Shown: positions 44,716 through 52,480 of the stretch, piece after piece
Position numbering within the stretch: the first letter of the stretch is position 1
How the letters are laid out: each line of letters begins with the position of its first letter
Assembly: GCA_021768185.1 (NCBI GenBank)
Contig: JAETNP010000006.1
Coordinates: 1 to 64,000 of the forward strand
Length of the DNA stretch: 64,000 nt
From: Oscillospiraceae bacterium
Lineage (GTDB): Bacteria; Bacillota; Clostridia; Oscillospirales; Oscillospiraceae
Direction of reading: 5' to 3'
Made by a program: the position numbers and the translations under genes
The notes under the pieces: generated by a model
Databases searched by the model: none
What the model saw: only the letters and a program-made list of their open reading frames with translations
What the model was told of the DNA's origin: nothing

Positions 44716-44760
44716 TATTTCAGCAAAATCGAAATTTGACAGCAAAAGGGAGGTGTAAAT

Positions 44761-45078
44761 ATGCCTATGGAAATGCTTGTGTCAGTTGCAGTACATGGGT
44801 TTCTCTTGGCGGGCATCCTTTTACTTGGGTATGTCTTTTATACTGGAAAGGCTGGTTTTTTGCCCAGCGGGATCCGCTGGAAAGAGAGCCAAGTCGATGC
44901 AAAAAAACTTATGAGATTCACAGGGAAGATCATGTTTTGCCTTGCTTTTTGCGTAGGGCTCATGATGATAAGTGATCTGACTGAAATCGAAGTTTTATAC
45001 ACGATTGCAATGATTCTGGGTGCTATCGTTATTGTGGTTTTTCTGATTTACGGAAACGGAACGCATTTTTTGCAATAA
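44761..45078 (+). CDS. Small membrane protein, DUF3784-like
   Basis: The 105-residue protein has three hydrophobic helices (about residues 7-27, 54-72 and 77-96) with a hydrophilic loop GKAGFLPSGIRWKESQVDAKKLMRF between the first and second. The layout resembles the DUF3784/SdpI-like small membrane families. Good GGGAGGTG site and promoter. The function is unknown and it stands alone. Confidence 0.72.
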   Translation: MPMEMLVSVAVHGFLLAGILLLGYVFYTGKAGFLPSGIRWKESQVDAKKLMRFTGKIMFCLAFCVGLMMISDLTEIEVLYTIAMILGAIVIVVFLIYGNGTHFLQ

Positions 45079-45201
45079 GGGCATTACATCAACACGAAAG
45101 GTAAACGGGAATCCGGCGTTGTCTGCAAATGCTCTGCATATTTTTCTCTCTCCCGGGAAACAATGGAAATATCTTTCGGATTAAGAGAGGAGTGGCTCCC
45201 C

Positions 45202-45468
45202 TTGGTAAAAGGTATTTCCCGCCGGGTCATCGTGGTGGATTCCCCCGACCCGAAGCTGTTTGAACAGGCTATCTTCATCGTCAAAAACGACGCCTTCTCC
45301 CAGGAGGGCGTCACATCCCAGCAGGTCCTGGGCGAGGCGTGTCGGATCGCCCGCAGCTGCGCCGCTGCCCAGACCGCGCGGCCGCCTCTATGGAGGCGCA
45401 TCCCCATCTGGGGCTGGGCCGCCGGGTTGGCGGCGATAGCCGCGGCGCTGATGGCCTGGCTGCTGTAG
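45202..45468 (+). CDS. Small hypothetical protein with C-terminal membrane helix
   Basis: This 88-residue protein reads VKGISRRVIVVDSPDPKLFEQAIFIV, a short helical part, then WRRIPIWGWAAGLAAIAAALMAWLL, a single C-terminal membrane anchor. An ATG at 45163 in the same frame lacks a ribosome site. The TTG at 45202 has AGAGAGGAG about 9 nt upstream and removes sequence that does not look conserved, so it is preferred. The function is unknown. Confidence 0.65.
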   Translation: MVKGISRRVIVVDSPDPKLFEQAIFIVKNDAFSQEGVTSQQVLGEACRIARSCAAAQTARPPLWRRIPIWGWAAGLAAIAAALMAWLL

Positions 45469-45475
45469 CGCGGGC

Positions 45476-45508
45476 AAAGTCCCCCGGGGCGCGGGTCCCG
45501 GGGGACTT
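45476..45508 (+). terminator. Terminator
   Basis: AAAGTCCCCCGGG pairs with CCCGGGGGACTTT around a seven-base loop and is followed by CTCTGCGCTTTTT. Confidence 0.8.
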
Positions 45509-45531
45509 TCTCTGCGCTTTTTGGTTTGCCG

Positions 45532-45560
45532 TTGCATTTGCGCGCCGGATATGGTATGCT
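45532..45560 (+). promoter_or_regulatory. Candidate promoter of the acetyltransferase gene
   Basis: TTGCAT and TATGCT are separated by 17 nt, 33 nt before the start codon. Confidence 0.55.
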
Positions 45561-45592
45561 GGGGAGCATCAAAAGGAAAGAGGGCCAACCCA

Positions 45593-46066
45593 ATGCACTT
45601 TCGAGAATGGCTCATGGACGTCTCCCTGGGCAACAACCTGCGCCTCTACTGGCGTCTCTTCCGGCTGCGGGAGAGAACGGGGAGCCGCCTTGCGGGGGAT
45701 ATCCTGACCTTCCTTCTCAACCGCATGGCCCATAAGCGGGGCGGCTATATCGGACGGGGCGCGCGGATTGCCGCCGTGCCGTCCCTGCCCCACGGGCTCC
45801 ACGGGATCTACATCTCCCGATACGCCTCCATCGGCAGCGGATGCCGGATCTACCAGAATGTCACCATCGGCGAGGTAGGCGGCAGGGCCCCTCAGATCGG
45901 AGACAACTGCCTCATCGGCGCAGGCGCCGTTCTGGTCGGGGATATCCGCATCGGGAACAACGTACGCATCGGCGCGGGAGCCGTAGTCAGCAGGGACGTG
46001 CCGGACGGCTGCACTGTGGTCGCACAGCCGCCCAGGGTGATCGTCCGGACAGCTCCGGGTCCCTGA
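45593..46066 (+). CDS. Serine acetyltransferase-like hexapeptide-repeat protein
   Basis: The 157-residue protein has a short N-terminal helical part and a left-handed beta-helix made of hexapeptide repeats (IYISRYASIGSGCRIYQNVTIG, IGDNCLIGAGAVLVGDIRIGNNVRIGAGAVVSRDVPDG). It lacks the long N-terminal domain of CysE, so it is a short acyltransferase of the CysE-like branch. The acceptor is unknown. The start is set by AAAGAGGG upstream. Confidence 0.82.
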   Translation: MHFREWLMDVSLGNNLRLYWRLFRLRERTGSRLAGDILTFLLNRMAHKRGGYIGRGARIAAVPSLPHGLHGIYISRYASIGSGCRIYQNVTIGEVGGRAPQIGDNCLIGAGAVLVGDIRIGNNVRIGAGAVVSRDVPDGCTVVAQPPRVIVRTAPGP

Positions 46067-46123
46067 CAGCGGGCTTCAGCGAGGGAAATTGTATTTTTTT
46101 GCAAAATTCCGCCGGAAAATTCA

Positions 46124-46152
46124 TTGACTTTACCGGTTGAAAGTGGTAAAGT
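46124..46152 (+). promoter_or_regulatory. paaK-operon promoter overlapped by an inverted repeat
   Basis: TTGACT (46124-46129) and TAAAGT (46147-46152) are separated by 17 nt. ACTTTACC (46127-46134) and GGTAAAGT (46145-46152) form a perfect 8-bp inverted repeat with a 10-nt gap that spans both promoter boxes, a good operator candidate. The rest of 46067-46211 shows nothing else clear. Confidence 0.6.
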
Positions 46153-46211
46153 AAAAACGATCGTGCTGAGTGCCGGTATATTGCCTATATGAATAACCAA
46201 GGAGACCGTTT

Positions 46212-47510
46212 ATGGAGCGTTATTATCAACCGGAAATTGAGACTGCCTCCCGGGAGCAGATCCTGGCCTGGCAGAATGAGCGCCTGGTAAAGCAGGTGCG
46301 GCATGTGTGGGACAATGTGCCCTATTACCGCAAGAAGATGGAGGAAAAGGGCCTCACGCCCGACGACATCCGCGGCGTGGAGGACCTCCGCAAGCTGCCT
46401 TTCCTCTCGAAGGACGACCTGCGGGACGCCTATCCCTACGGACTGCTGGCAAAGCCCCTCAAGGACTGCGTGCGCATCCAGTCCACCTCCGGCACCACCG
46501 GACGGCGGGTGGTGGCGTTCTATACCCAGCATGACATAGACCTGTGGGAGGACTGCTGCGCCCGGGCCATCGTGGCGGCGGGAGGCACCAGCGAGGACGT
46601 GTGCCACGTCAGCTACGGCTACGGCCTGTTTACCGGCGGGCCGGGGCTCAACGGCGGCAGCCATCGGGTGGGCTGCCTGACCCTGCCCATGTCCTCCGGC
46701 AACACGGACCGGCAGCTCCAGTTCATGGTGGACCTGGGGTCCACCATCCTGTGCTGCACACCGTCCTACGCCGCCTATCTGGCGGAGAGCATCCATGAGC
46801 GGGGCCTGCGGGACCAGATCAAGCTGAAGGCCGGCATTTTCGGGGCCGAGGCCTGGAGCGAGGAGATGCGCCGGGACATTGAGGCCAAGCTGGGCATCAA
46901 GGCCTACGACATTTATGGCCTCACGGAGACCAGCGGCCCGGGGGTGGCTTTCGAGTGCTCCGAGCAGACGGGGATGCATATCAATGAGGATCACTTCATT
47001 GCGGAGATCATCGACCCGGACACCGGGGAGGTGCTGCCCGAGGGCAGCAAGGGCGAGCTGGTGTTCACCTCCATCACCAAGGAGGCGTTCCCGCTGCTGC
47101 GCTACCGGACCCGCGATATCTGCGTCCTCAGCAGGAAGCCGTGCTCCTGCGGGCGTACCCATGTGAAGATGAGCAAGCCTATGGGCCGCAGCGACGACAT
47201 GTTGATCGTCAAGGGCGTGAACGTGTTCCCGTCCCAGATCGAGACGGTGCTGCTGGAGCAGGGGTATCCTGCCAACTACCAGATCGTTGTGGACCGGGTG
47301 AACAACTCCGACACGCTGGAGGTCATGGTGGAAATGACGCCGGAGAACTTCTCCGACTCCCTGGGCAAGATCACGGAGATGGAGAAGGGCCTGGTGGCCG
47401 CGCTGAAGGCCATGCTGGGCATCTATGCCAAGGTGCGTCTGGTAGCCCCCAAGAGCATTACCCGCAGCGAGGGCAAAGCGGTCCGCGTCATCGACAAGCG
47501 GAAGATTTAA
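46212..47510 (+). CDS. Phenylacetate-CoA ligase family protein
   Basis: The 432-residue adenylate-forming enzyme has IQSTSGTTGRRVV (ATP loop), YDIYGLTETSGPG, ELVFTSITKEAFPLLRYRTRD and LIVKGVNVFPSQIE, all PaaK hallmarks. It makes aryl-acetyl-CoA from the acid, CoA and ATP. In anaerobes it is usually paired with an ACT protein and with indolepyruvate ferredoxin oxidoreductase. Here the ACT gene and an aminotransferase follow, so it probably works in breakdown of aromatic or branched amino acids. Confidence 0.92.
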   Translation: MERYYQPEIETASREQILAWQNERLVKQVRHVWDNVPYYRKKMEEKGLTPDDIRGVEDLRKLPFLSKDDLRDAYPYGLLAKPLKDCVRIQSTSGTTGRRVVAFYTQHDIDLWEDCCARAIVAAGGTSEDVCHVSYGYGLFTGGPGLNGGSHRVGCLTLPMSSGNTDRQLQFMVDLGSTILCCTPSYAAYLAESIHERGLRDQIKLKAGIFGAEAWSEEMRRDIEAKLGIKAYDIYGLTETSGPGVAFECSEQTGMHINEDHFIAEIIDPDTGEVLPEGSKGELVFTSITKEAFPLLRYRTRDICVLSRKPCSCGRTHVKMSKPMGRSDDMLIVKGVNVFPSQIETVLLEQGYPANYQIVVDRVNNSDTLEVMVEMTPENFSDSLGKITEMEKGLVAALKAMLGIYAKVRLVAPKSITRSEGKAVRVIDKRKI

Positions 47511-47528
47511 AAGGGAGGAATGAGCGCT

Positions 47529-47924
47529 ATGATGATCCAACAGTTATCGGTCTTCCTGGAGAACCGGGCGGGGCAGCTGTCCAGCGTGACGGAGCTGCTG
47601 GCCCAGAACCACGTGGATATGCAGGCCCTCAATATTGCGGAGACGGCGGATTACGGCGTGCTGCGCCTTATCGTGGATATGCCCCAGCGCGCGGCGGGGC
47701 TGCTGCGTGAGAACGGATTCATCGTCCGGGAGACGCCGGTGGTCCTGATCCCGGTGTCCGACAAGCCCGGCGGGCTCAACGCGGTGCTGAATACCATCGC
47801 GGCGGCGAACATCGACATTGAGTATATGTACTCCGGAATGGGACAGAAGAACGGTCTGGCTTATATGATCTTCCGGGTATCCGAACCGGAGAAGCTGGAT
47901 TCTGTTTTGTCCGGATTGTTTTAA
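47529..47924 (+). CDS. Tandem ACT-domain protein
   Basis: The 131-residue protein carries two ACT repeats: QLSVFLENRAGQLSSVTELLAQNHVDMQAL (first) and VVLIPVSDKPGGLNAVLNTIAAANIDIEYMY (second). ACT domains bind amino acids. This type regularly follows paaK and probably senses the amino acid whose breakdown is controlled. GGGAGG fits the ATG at 47529; an ATG at 47520 lies too close to it. Confidence 0.88.
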   Translation: MMIQQLSVFLENRAGQLSSVTELLAQNHVDMQALNIAETADYGVLRLIVDMPQRAAGLLRENGFIVRETPVVLIPVSDKPGGLNAVLNTIAAANIDIEYMYSGMGQKNGLAYMIFRVSEPEKLDSVLSGLF

Positions 47925-47937
47925 GACAAGGTTCCCC

Positions 47938-47962
47938 GGCCGCCTGGGGTCGCCGGGCGGCC
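47938..47962 (+). other. Intercistronic hairpin
   Basis: GGCCGCC pairs with GGCGGCC (47938-47962) between the ACT and aminotransferase genes. No T run follows, so an RNA processing or stability role is more likely than termination. Confidence 0.4.
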
Positions 47963-47988
47963 AACAAGGAAAGAAGGAAGAATTTGCC

Positions 47989-49155
47989 ATGCAGGAAATG
48001 AGCAGAAAAAACAAGCTTTTCACCGATTCCGTCATCCGGCGGATGACCAGGATCGCCATTGACGTAGGGGCTATCAACCTGGCTCAGGGATTTCCCGATT
48101 TCGATCCCCCCAAGGCCATGATGGACCGTTTGGCGGAGGTCAGCCATCTGGGGCCCCACCAGTATCCCATCACCATGGGCGCGCCCAACTTCCGCCAGGC
48201 CCTGGCCCGGAAGTGCGGCCGCTTTATGGGGCGCACCCTGGACCCCGACACGGAGATCGTGGTGACCATCGGTTCCACCGAGGCCATGGTGGACACCATT
48301 TTTGCCCTGACCAATCCGGGGGACAAGATCATTCTCTTCTCCCCCTATTTTGAGAACTACCACGCCCAGGCCATCCTGGCGGACTGCGAGCCCATCTATG
48401 TGCCCCTGGTTCCCCCGGACTTCGGCTTTGACCCCAACGTGCTGGAGGACGCCTTCAAGCAGGGGGCCAAGGCCATCCTGATCTGCAACCCCTCCAACCC
48501 CAGCGGCAAGGTGTTCACCTACGACGAGCTGAAGCTCATCGCGGACCTCTGCATCAAATATGACGTCTACGCCATCATGGACGAGGTGTACGAGCACATT
48601 ATTTATGACGGCAACAAGCACACGTATATGAATTCCCTCCCGGGCATGTGGGAGCGGACAGTGAGCTGCTCCAGCCTCTCCAAGACCTACTCCGTCACCG
48701 GCTGGCGTCTGGGCTACGCCATTGCGCCCAAGGAGATCATGGACCGCATCAAGCAGTACCATGACTTCAACACGGTAGGCGCGCCCTCTCCCCTGATGGA
48801 GGCCGCCATCGTGGGCCTGGATATGCCGGACAGCTACTACGAGGAGTTCGGCGCCCACTACGCCCACATGAAGAAGCTGTTCACCGACGGCTTGAAAAAC
48901 ATCGGCATTCCCTTCACCGATCCCCAGGGCGCGTACTTCGTCCTGGCGAATATCAGGCCGTACCTCAAGAAGGGACAGACCGACGTGGAATTCTGCGAGG
49001 AGATGGCCCGGAAGGTGGGCGTAGCCTGCGTACCCGGCACGTCCTTCTTCAAAGAGAACGTGCAGGATATCGTCCGTGTCCACTTCGCAAAGAAGGACGA
49101 GACCCTCAACGAGGCTCTGGACCGCCTCAGCCACATCAAGGAGAAGATGGCGTAA
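47989..49155 (+). CDS. Class I/II aminotransferase
   Basis: The 388-residue PLP enzyme has INLAQGFPDFDPP, NPSNPSGKVFTYDEL, MDEVYEHIIYDG and the Schiff-base Lys in CSSLSKTYSVTGWRLGYA. It groups by motif with aspartate/aromatic aminotransferases of subgroup I-gamma. With PaaK and the ACT protein it likely starts amino acid catabolism by forming the 2-oxo acid. GGAAAGAAGG precedes the start. Confidence 0.9.
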   Translation: MQEMSRKNKLFTDSVIRRMTRIAIDVGAINLAQGFPDFDPPKAMMDRLAEVSHLGPHQYPITMGAPNFRQALARKCGRFMGRTLDPDTEIVVTIGSTEAMVDTIFALTNPGDKIILFSPYFENYHAQAILADCEPIYVPLVPPDFGFDPNVLEDAFKQGAKAILICNPSNPSGKVFTYDELKLIADLCIKYDVYAIMDEVYEHIIYDGNKHTYMNSLPGMWERTVSCSSLSKTYSVTGWRLGYAIAPKEIMDRIKQYHDFNTVGAPSPLMEAAIVGLDMPDSYYEEFGAHYAHMKKLFTDGLKNIGIPFTDPQGAYFVLANIRPYLKKGQTDVEFCEEMARKVGVACVPGTSFFKENVQDIVRVHFAKKDETLNEALDRLSHIKEKMA

Positions 49156-49182
49156 GGCAAGAGAAAAATTTTCGTTTTCCTC

Positions 49183-49211
49183 TTGCATAGATCGGCAGAC
49201 CGTGATATAAT
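49183..49211 (+). promoter_or_regulatory. Promoter of the antisense antitoxin RNA
   Basis: TTGCAT (49183-49188) and TATAAT (49206-49211) are separated by 17 nt. The predicted transcript would start at about 49218, exactly at the direct repeat shared with the toxin gene. Confidence 0.65.
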
Positions 49212-49217
49212 AAGAAT

Positions 49218-49298
49218 ATCAAGAATGCATTTGATTTCGTCCAAAGGATCACCGCAAAAAGGAACCCCCGGAGAGCTACTACCTCTCCGGGGGTTCTT
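49218..49298 (+). ncRNA. Predicted antitoxin RNA of a type I toxin-antitoxin locus
   Basis: The predicted RNA of about 80 nt begins with a 36-nt block (49218-49253: ATCAAGAATG ... TTCGTCC ... GGATCACC). The block nearly repeats 49376-49411 and is therefore complementary to the ribosome site, start codon and first codons of the toxin mRNA on the opposite strand. It ends in the shared terminator hairpin. No ribosome site or frame is needed to explain it. The layout is that of RNA II of the Enterococcus par locus. Confidence 0.65.
49262..49298. terminator. Shared bidirectional terminator of toxin and antitoxin RNAs
   Basis: GAACCCCCGGAGAG pairs with CTCTCCGGGGGTTC around a seven-base loop. CCTTTTTG follows on the minus strand (toxin) and TTGCTT on the plus strand (antitoxin). 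Confidence 0.8.
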
Positions 49299-49305
49299 GC
49301 TTGGG

Positions 49306-49401
49306 TTACCGGTCCTTACGGTATCTGTCGAATAATTTGCAGACATAGAAACTGACTATGCCGGCTGCGACAGAAATCAAGAATGACTTGACTTCGTCCA
49401 T
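49306..49401 (-). CDS. Small hydrophobic type I toxin-like peptide (Fst-like)
   Basis: The 31-codon gene begins MDEVKSFLISVAAGIVSF, then YVC and a charged tail KLFDRYRKDR: one membrane helix followed by basic residues, the size and layout of Fst/Ldr toxins. AAGGAGGTGATC lies just upstream of ATG, and a near-consensus promoter (TTGAAA-17-TATAAT) lies 52 nt before the start. A degenerate second N-terminus (DEIKCIL) can be read across the other direct repeat near 49218-49250. Toxicity is inferred. Confidence 0.72.
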   Translation of the reverse strand: MDEVKSFLISVAAGIVSFYVCKLFDRYRKDR

Positions 49402-49452
49402 AGGGATCACCTCCTTCCCTTTTACCAGGGACGGAGAAGGACCGGCAGAACG

Positions 49453-49481
49453 ATTATACCAGAAACCGACAGATTTTTCAA
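49453..49481 (-). promoter_or_regulatory. Promoter of the toxin gene
   Basis: On the minus strand, TTGAAA (49481-49476) and TATAAT (49458-49453) are separated by 17 nt. Confidence 0.75.
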
Positions 49482-49542
49482 TGCCTTCGTCCGGTACATT
49501 CTGCCGGACGAAAAATTTTTACTCTGCGAATGTAAAATATAC

Positions 49543-49571
49543 TTGACAAACTATCCTGTATGTTTTACAAT
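49543..49571 (+). promoter_or_regulatory. Promoter of the paired membrane-protein operon
   Basis: TTGACA and TACAAT are separated by 17 nt, 24 nt before the first start codon. Confidence 0.75.
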
Positions 49572-49595
49572 AGCGGCAGAAAGGGGCGATGCCAA

Positions 49596-50144
49596 ATGTC
49601 GGACGGAGCCATCACCACGATCACCATCCTGCTGTTTATTTTTGTCCTGTCGGCCTTCATCTGGCCCATCGCGCTGGGCATACACCTGGAGCTGGAGGGC
49701 CGGAAGAAGCGGGGCGAGCCGCCCGCTTACGACGAGCGCCAGAAGCTGGCCCGCCTGCGGGCCGGGAGCCGCGCCATGTATGCGCTGCTGTTCTTCCTGG
49801 TGCTGTGGGCAATTATCAATCAAACCGGCTGGTTCGATTGGACGGCGTCGATTCTGGATATGGTCCTATGCGCACTGATGCTGACCTGGTGCGTGTGGGC
49901 GTCGGACTGCATCCTGCACGACGGATTTTCCAGCTGGAAGGACAAGCGGAAGGACGCCGATCTCATGGTAATCACTTTCTCCCTGCCAATGGCGCAGTTT
50001 GTCCGTGCCTTCTGTGACAGCGGCATTACCGCGTCATGGGTGCCGTTCATCTTTGCGTGTGCGGATTTTGCGGCTTTCTGTGCCGTCCTGTTCTGTAAGT
50101 GGCGGAGGGAAAAACATACGGAGAGAGAGGAGGAAGCGCTATGA
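49596..50144 (+). CDS. Four-helix membrane protein, first of a paralogous pair
   Basis: The 182-residue protein has an N-terminal helix (TITILLFIFVLSAFIWPIALGI), a cytoplasmic segment LELEGRKKRGEPPAYDERQKLARLRAG, and three more hydrophobic helices. The same charged segment recurs in the next gene, so the two arose by duplication. No family is recognised. The start at 49596 has AAAGGGG upstream. The stop overlaps the next ATG by 4 nt. Confidence 0.75.
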   Translation: MSDGAITTITILLFIFVLSAFIWPIALGIHLELEGRKKRGEPPAYDERQKLARLRAGSRAMYALLFFLVLWAIINQTGWFDWTASILDMVLCALMLTWCVWASDCILHDGFSSWKDKRKDADLMVITFSLPMAQFVRAFCDSGITASWVPFIFACADFAAFCAVLFCKWRREKHTEREEEAL

Positions 50145-50716
50145 GCCCATCAGATAAAGCGCTCCTCACCGTCCTGGTCGTTTTCGCCATCCTGGTATGG
50201 CTTCTCCCAATGATTGCGGGGATCTACATGGAAGAACAGGAGCGAAAGAAGCGCGGCGAGCCAGATAACTCCAAGGCTCAATACGACGAACGTCAGAAGC
50301 TGATCCGCCTGGAGGCCGGCACGCACGCCTTTTACACGCTGATTGCATACCTGCTGATCTGGCTGGTGCTGGAGTTTGCAGACGTGCTGCACTGGGAGGC
50401 GCGGACGGTCACGCTTCTGGCGGCCGGAGTGATGCTGGCGATGTTAGTCTGGAACGGCGAGTGTATCCTCCGGGGCGCGATGCTGGGATTCAACCAGCAA
50501 AAAAATGAAGCCAGCCAGATTACGACATATTTTGCCGTAGGCGCCTGCTGGACGCTGATAGGGTGTGTAAACCTGGCCGCCATGTCCGGTTCCCTGGGGA
50601 CGCTGCAGATCCTGATGGGCGGCAGCTATCTCATCATGGGCGTGCTGATGCTCTACGCGCGGCGCAAGCGCAGGCAGGCGGAGTGCCGGCCGGACACCGG
50701 GGACGGTGAGACATGA
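50141..50716 (+). CDS. Membrane protein, second of a paralogous pair
   Basis: The 191-residue protein has the same plan as its neighbour: an N-terminal helix, then MEEQERKKRGEPDNSKAQYDERQKLIRLEAG, and three or four further helices. The ATG at 50141 overlaps the previous stop (ATGA) and follows GAGAGGAGG. The next gene, an HTH regulator, overlaps its stop by 4 nt, which suggests the three products work together, perhaps as a membrane sensor controlling a regulator. Confidence 0.75.
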   Translation: MSPSDKALLTVLVVFAILVWLLPMIAGIYMEEQERKKRGEPDNSKAQYDERQKLIRLEAGTHAFYTLIAYLLIWLVLEFADVLHWEARTVTLLAAGVMLAMLVWNGECILRGAMLGFNQQKNEASQITTYFAVGACWTLIGCVNLAAMSGSLGTLQILMGGSYLIMGVLMLYARRKRRQAECRPDTGDGET

Positions 50717-50910
50717 AGAATCTCCGCCTCCGTTCCGCCCGCGCCGCCAAGGGCCTGAGCCAGCAGGCCCTTGCGGATCTGGTAGGCGCGTCCCGCCAGA
50801 CCATCAACGCCATTGAGCAGGGGGACTACAACCCCACCATCAACCTGTGTATCGCCATCTGCCGCGCCCTGGACAAGACCCTGGACGATCTGTTCTGGGA
50901 AGAACAATAA
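50713..50910 (+). CDS. Small XRE-family HTH regulator
   Basis: This 65-residue protein is a single helix-turn-helix: RLRSARAAKGLSQQALADLV, then ASRQTINAIEQGDYNPTINLCI and a short tail DKTLDDLFWEE. It is of the YgzD type that usually partners small membrane proteins, and it is translationally coupled to the gene upstream. It probably represses its own operon. Confidence 0.88.
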   Translation: MKNLRLRSARAAKGLSQQALADLVGASRQTINAIEQGDYNPTINLCIAICRALDKTLDDLFWEEQ

Positions 50911-50941
50911 AAAAGCGCCGCTGCAATTGCAGCGGCGCTTT
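50911..50941. terminator. Bidirectional terminator
   Basis: AAAAGCGCCGCTGC pairs with GCAGCGGCGCTTT around AATT; it separates the HTH gene from serA. Confidence 0.85.
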
Positions 50942-50949
50942 GAATGGTT

Positions 50950-51861
50950 TTACTTGCCGAAATTCTCAACAATGTCCACAATTTCCGCGCCGATTCTCTT
51001 CTGAGCCTCCTTGGTGGCGGCACCGATATGCGGCGTGCAGGAGACGTTGGGATGGGCGTACAGCGCGGCGTTGGTAGCGGGCTCGTCGGCGTAAACATCC
51101 AATCCGGCGGCCCGGACCTTACCGGAGTTCAGCGCCTCCAACAGATCGTCCTCGTTGACGTTGTCGCCCCGGGAGGTATTGATAAACACCACGCCGTCCT
51201 TCATTTTGTCGATGTTCTCCTTGCAGATGAGCTTCACGCCGTTAAGGGAGGGGGTATGGAGGGAGATAAAGTCGGAGCGTTCCAGCAGCTCGTCCAGCTC
51301 CACATATTTCATACCGATCTGCTCCTCGATGCCGGGGACATGGAAGATGTCCTGCGCAATGACCTCCATGCCGATGCCCTTAGCCATGCGGCCCAGCGCC
51401 TGGCCGATGCGCCCGAAGCCAATGATGCCCAGGGTCTTGCCGCCCAGTTCGATGCCCTTGCCGTAGGTTTTCTTTTCCCATCTGCCTTCCCGCATGGTGT
51501 GGCCTGCCACGGAGAGGAAGCGTGCGCAGGAGAACATGTGGCCCATAGCAAGTTCTGCAACGGAGTTAGAGGAAGCGCGGGGAGTATTTTTCACCGTAAT
51601 GCCGGCTTCTTCGGCATACTTGACGTCGATGTTGTCCACACCCACGCCGCCGCGGATAATCAGCTTCAATCTTCCGGTCTTGGCCTCGTCGATGTGGGGG
51701 GCTCTTACCTTTGTGGCGCTGCGGACCACCACTGCGTCATATTCTTTCAGGGCTGCGCCCAGCTCCTCGGGAGGAAAGAATTGTTCTGTCACTTCATGAC
51801 CATTCTTTTTGAGCTGCTCCAGGGCGGTTTTGTCCATTCCGTCGGTAACTAAGATTTTCAT
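50950..51861 (-). CDS. serA: D-3-phosphoglycerate dehydrogenase (short form)
   Basis: The 303-residue NAD-dependent 2-hydroxyacid dehydrogenase has GGVGVDNIDVKYAEEAGI, the Rossmann motif LGIIGFGRIGQALG, NTSRGDNVNEDDLLEAL and the catalytic His in NVSCTPHIGAATKEA. It lacks the C-terminal ACT domain, so feedback inhibition by serine is not expected. It converts 3-phosphoglycerate to 3-phosphohydroxypyruvate. serC is upstream on the same strand, but a large repeat of about 0.55 kb lies between them. Confidence 0.93.
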   Translation of the reverse strand: MKILVTDGMDKTALEQLKKNGHEVTEQFFPPEELGAALKEYDAVVVRSATKVRAPHIDEAKTGRLKLIIRGGVGVDNIDVKYAEEAGITVKNTPRASSNSVAELAMGHMFSCARFLSVAGHTMREGRWEKKTYGKGIELGGKTLGIIGFGRIGQALGRMAKGIGMEVIAQDIFHVPGIEEQIGMKYVELDELLERSDFISLHTPSLNGVKLICKENIDKMKDGVVFINTSRGDNVNEDDLLEALNSGKVRAAGLDVYADEPATNAALYAHPNVSCTPHIGAATKEAQKRIGAEIVDIVENFGK

Positions 51862-51933
51862 GGCAGTATCGTCTCCTCATCAATTTTTCTTTGCGGCCCT
51901 TCGGGCCGCCCGGTAATTGTTTCTATTCGATAG

Positions 51934-52480
51934 CCCGGGGGCTTCTCGCCCCCGGACTCCTCGGGTACTTTTTGTGTGAACAAAAAGTACCCAAAAAGTC
52001 ACTTAAACCTGGCGGTTTAAGAATCCCCTATTTTTTGATTAGTTTTGCGCCCAAGGCACAGTCGGTTTTGTCTACCGATAGTACCGTCCGCTTCGTTCCT
52101 CTCCAGCGTCTATTTCAGCGTGGTCATCGGCGACCCCTACCGTATAGCGGGGCTAACTCCCCGGGGTACGTGACGGGGGCTTCTCCGTTCAATTGCACTT
52201 CTGGCGATGGTGGCAGACTGGTTATAGAAGCGGCGCCGCAGCGAAATCTACCGTAAGAATCCGTGGGTAGACGCAGAAGTCCGGCAGGTTCTGATGCGAG
52301 CCGACGGGAGAATGGAGAACCAGGTTGTGCAAATAAATTCCCCCGTAGTGAAGGAGGATTCTCAAGGAACGTAGTTCCTTGAGCGACCTTTTGCTTCTTT
52401 TCGTTCGCACGAAAAGAAGGCCCCTGGGCGGCCTGCCGGCCGCCGGGACGGTCGTTTGCGCCATCGGCGCAAATGACGTC
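51934..52480. repeat. Large hairpin-armed repeat, copy 2 (between serC and serA)
   Basis: The left arm has CCCGGGGGC/GCCCCCGG and GGGTACTTTTTG/CAAAAAGTACCC hairpins and TTAAACC/GGTTTAA. The right arm has TTCTCAAGGAAC/GTTCCTTGAG, CTTCTTTTCG/CGAAAAGAAG and GTCGTTTGCGCC/GGCGCAAATGAC. Core 52003-52166 matches the cores of copies 1 and 3. A second block, CTGGCGATGGTGGCAGA to CCGTAAGAATCCGTGGGTAG (about 52200-52270), is shared with copy 3. No gene is supported. Confidence 0.85.

Noticed and set aside
51891-52256. Frame reading ...SIARGLLAPGLLGYF..., with similar frames at 63073-63372 and 13133-13489
   Set aside because: These come from the hairpin arms of the large repeat; similarity follows the DNA repeat, not codon usage, and differs in frame and strand between copies.
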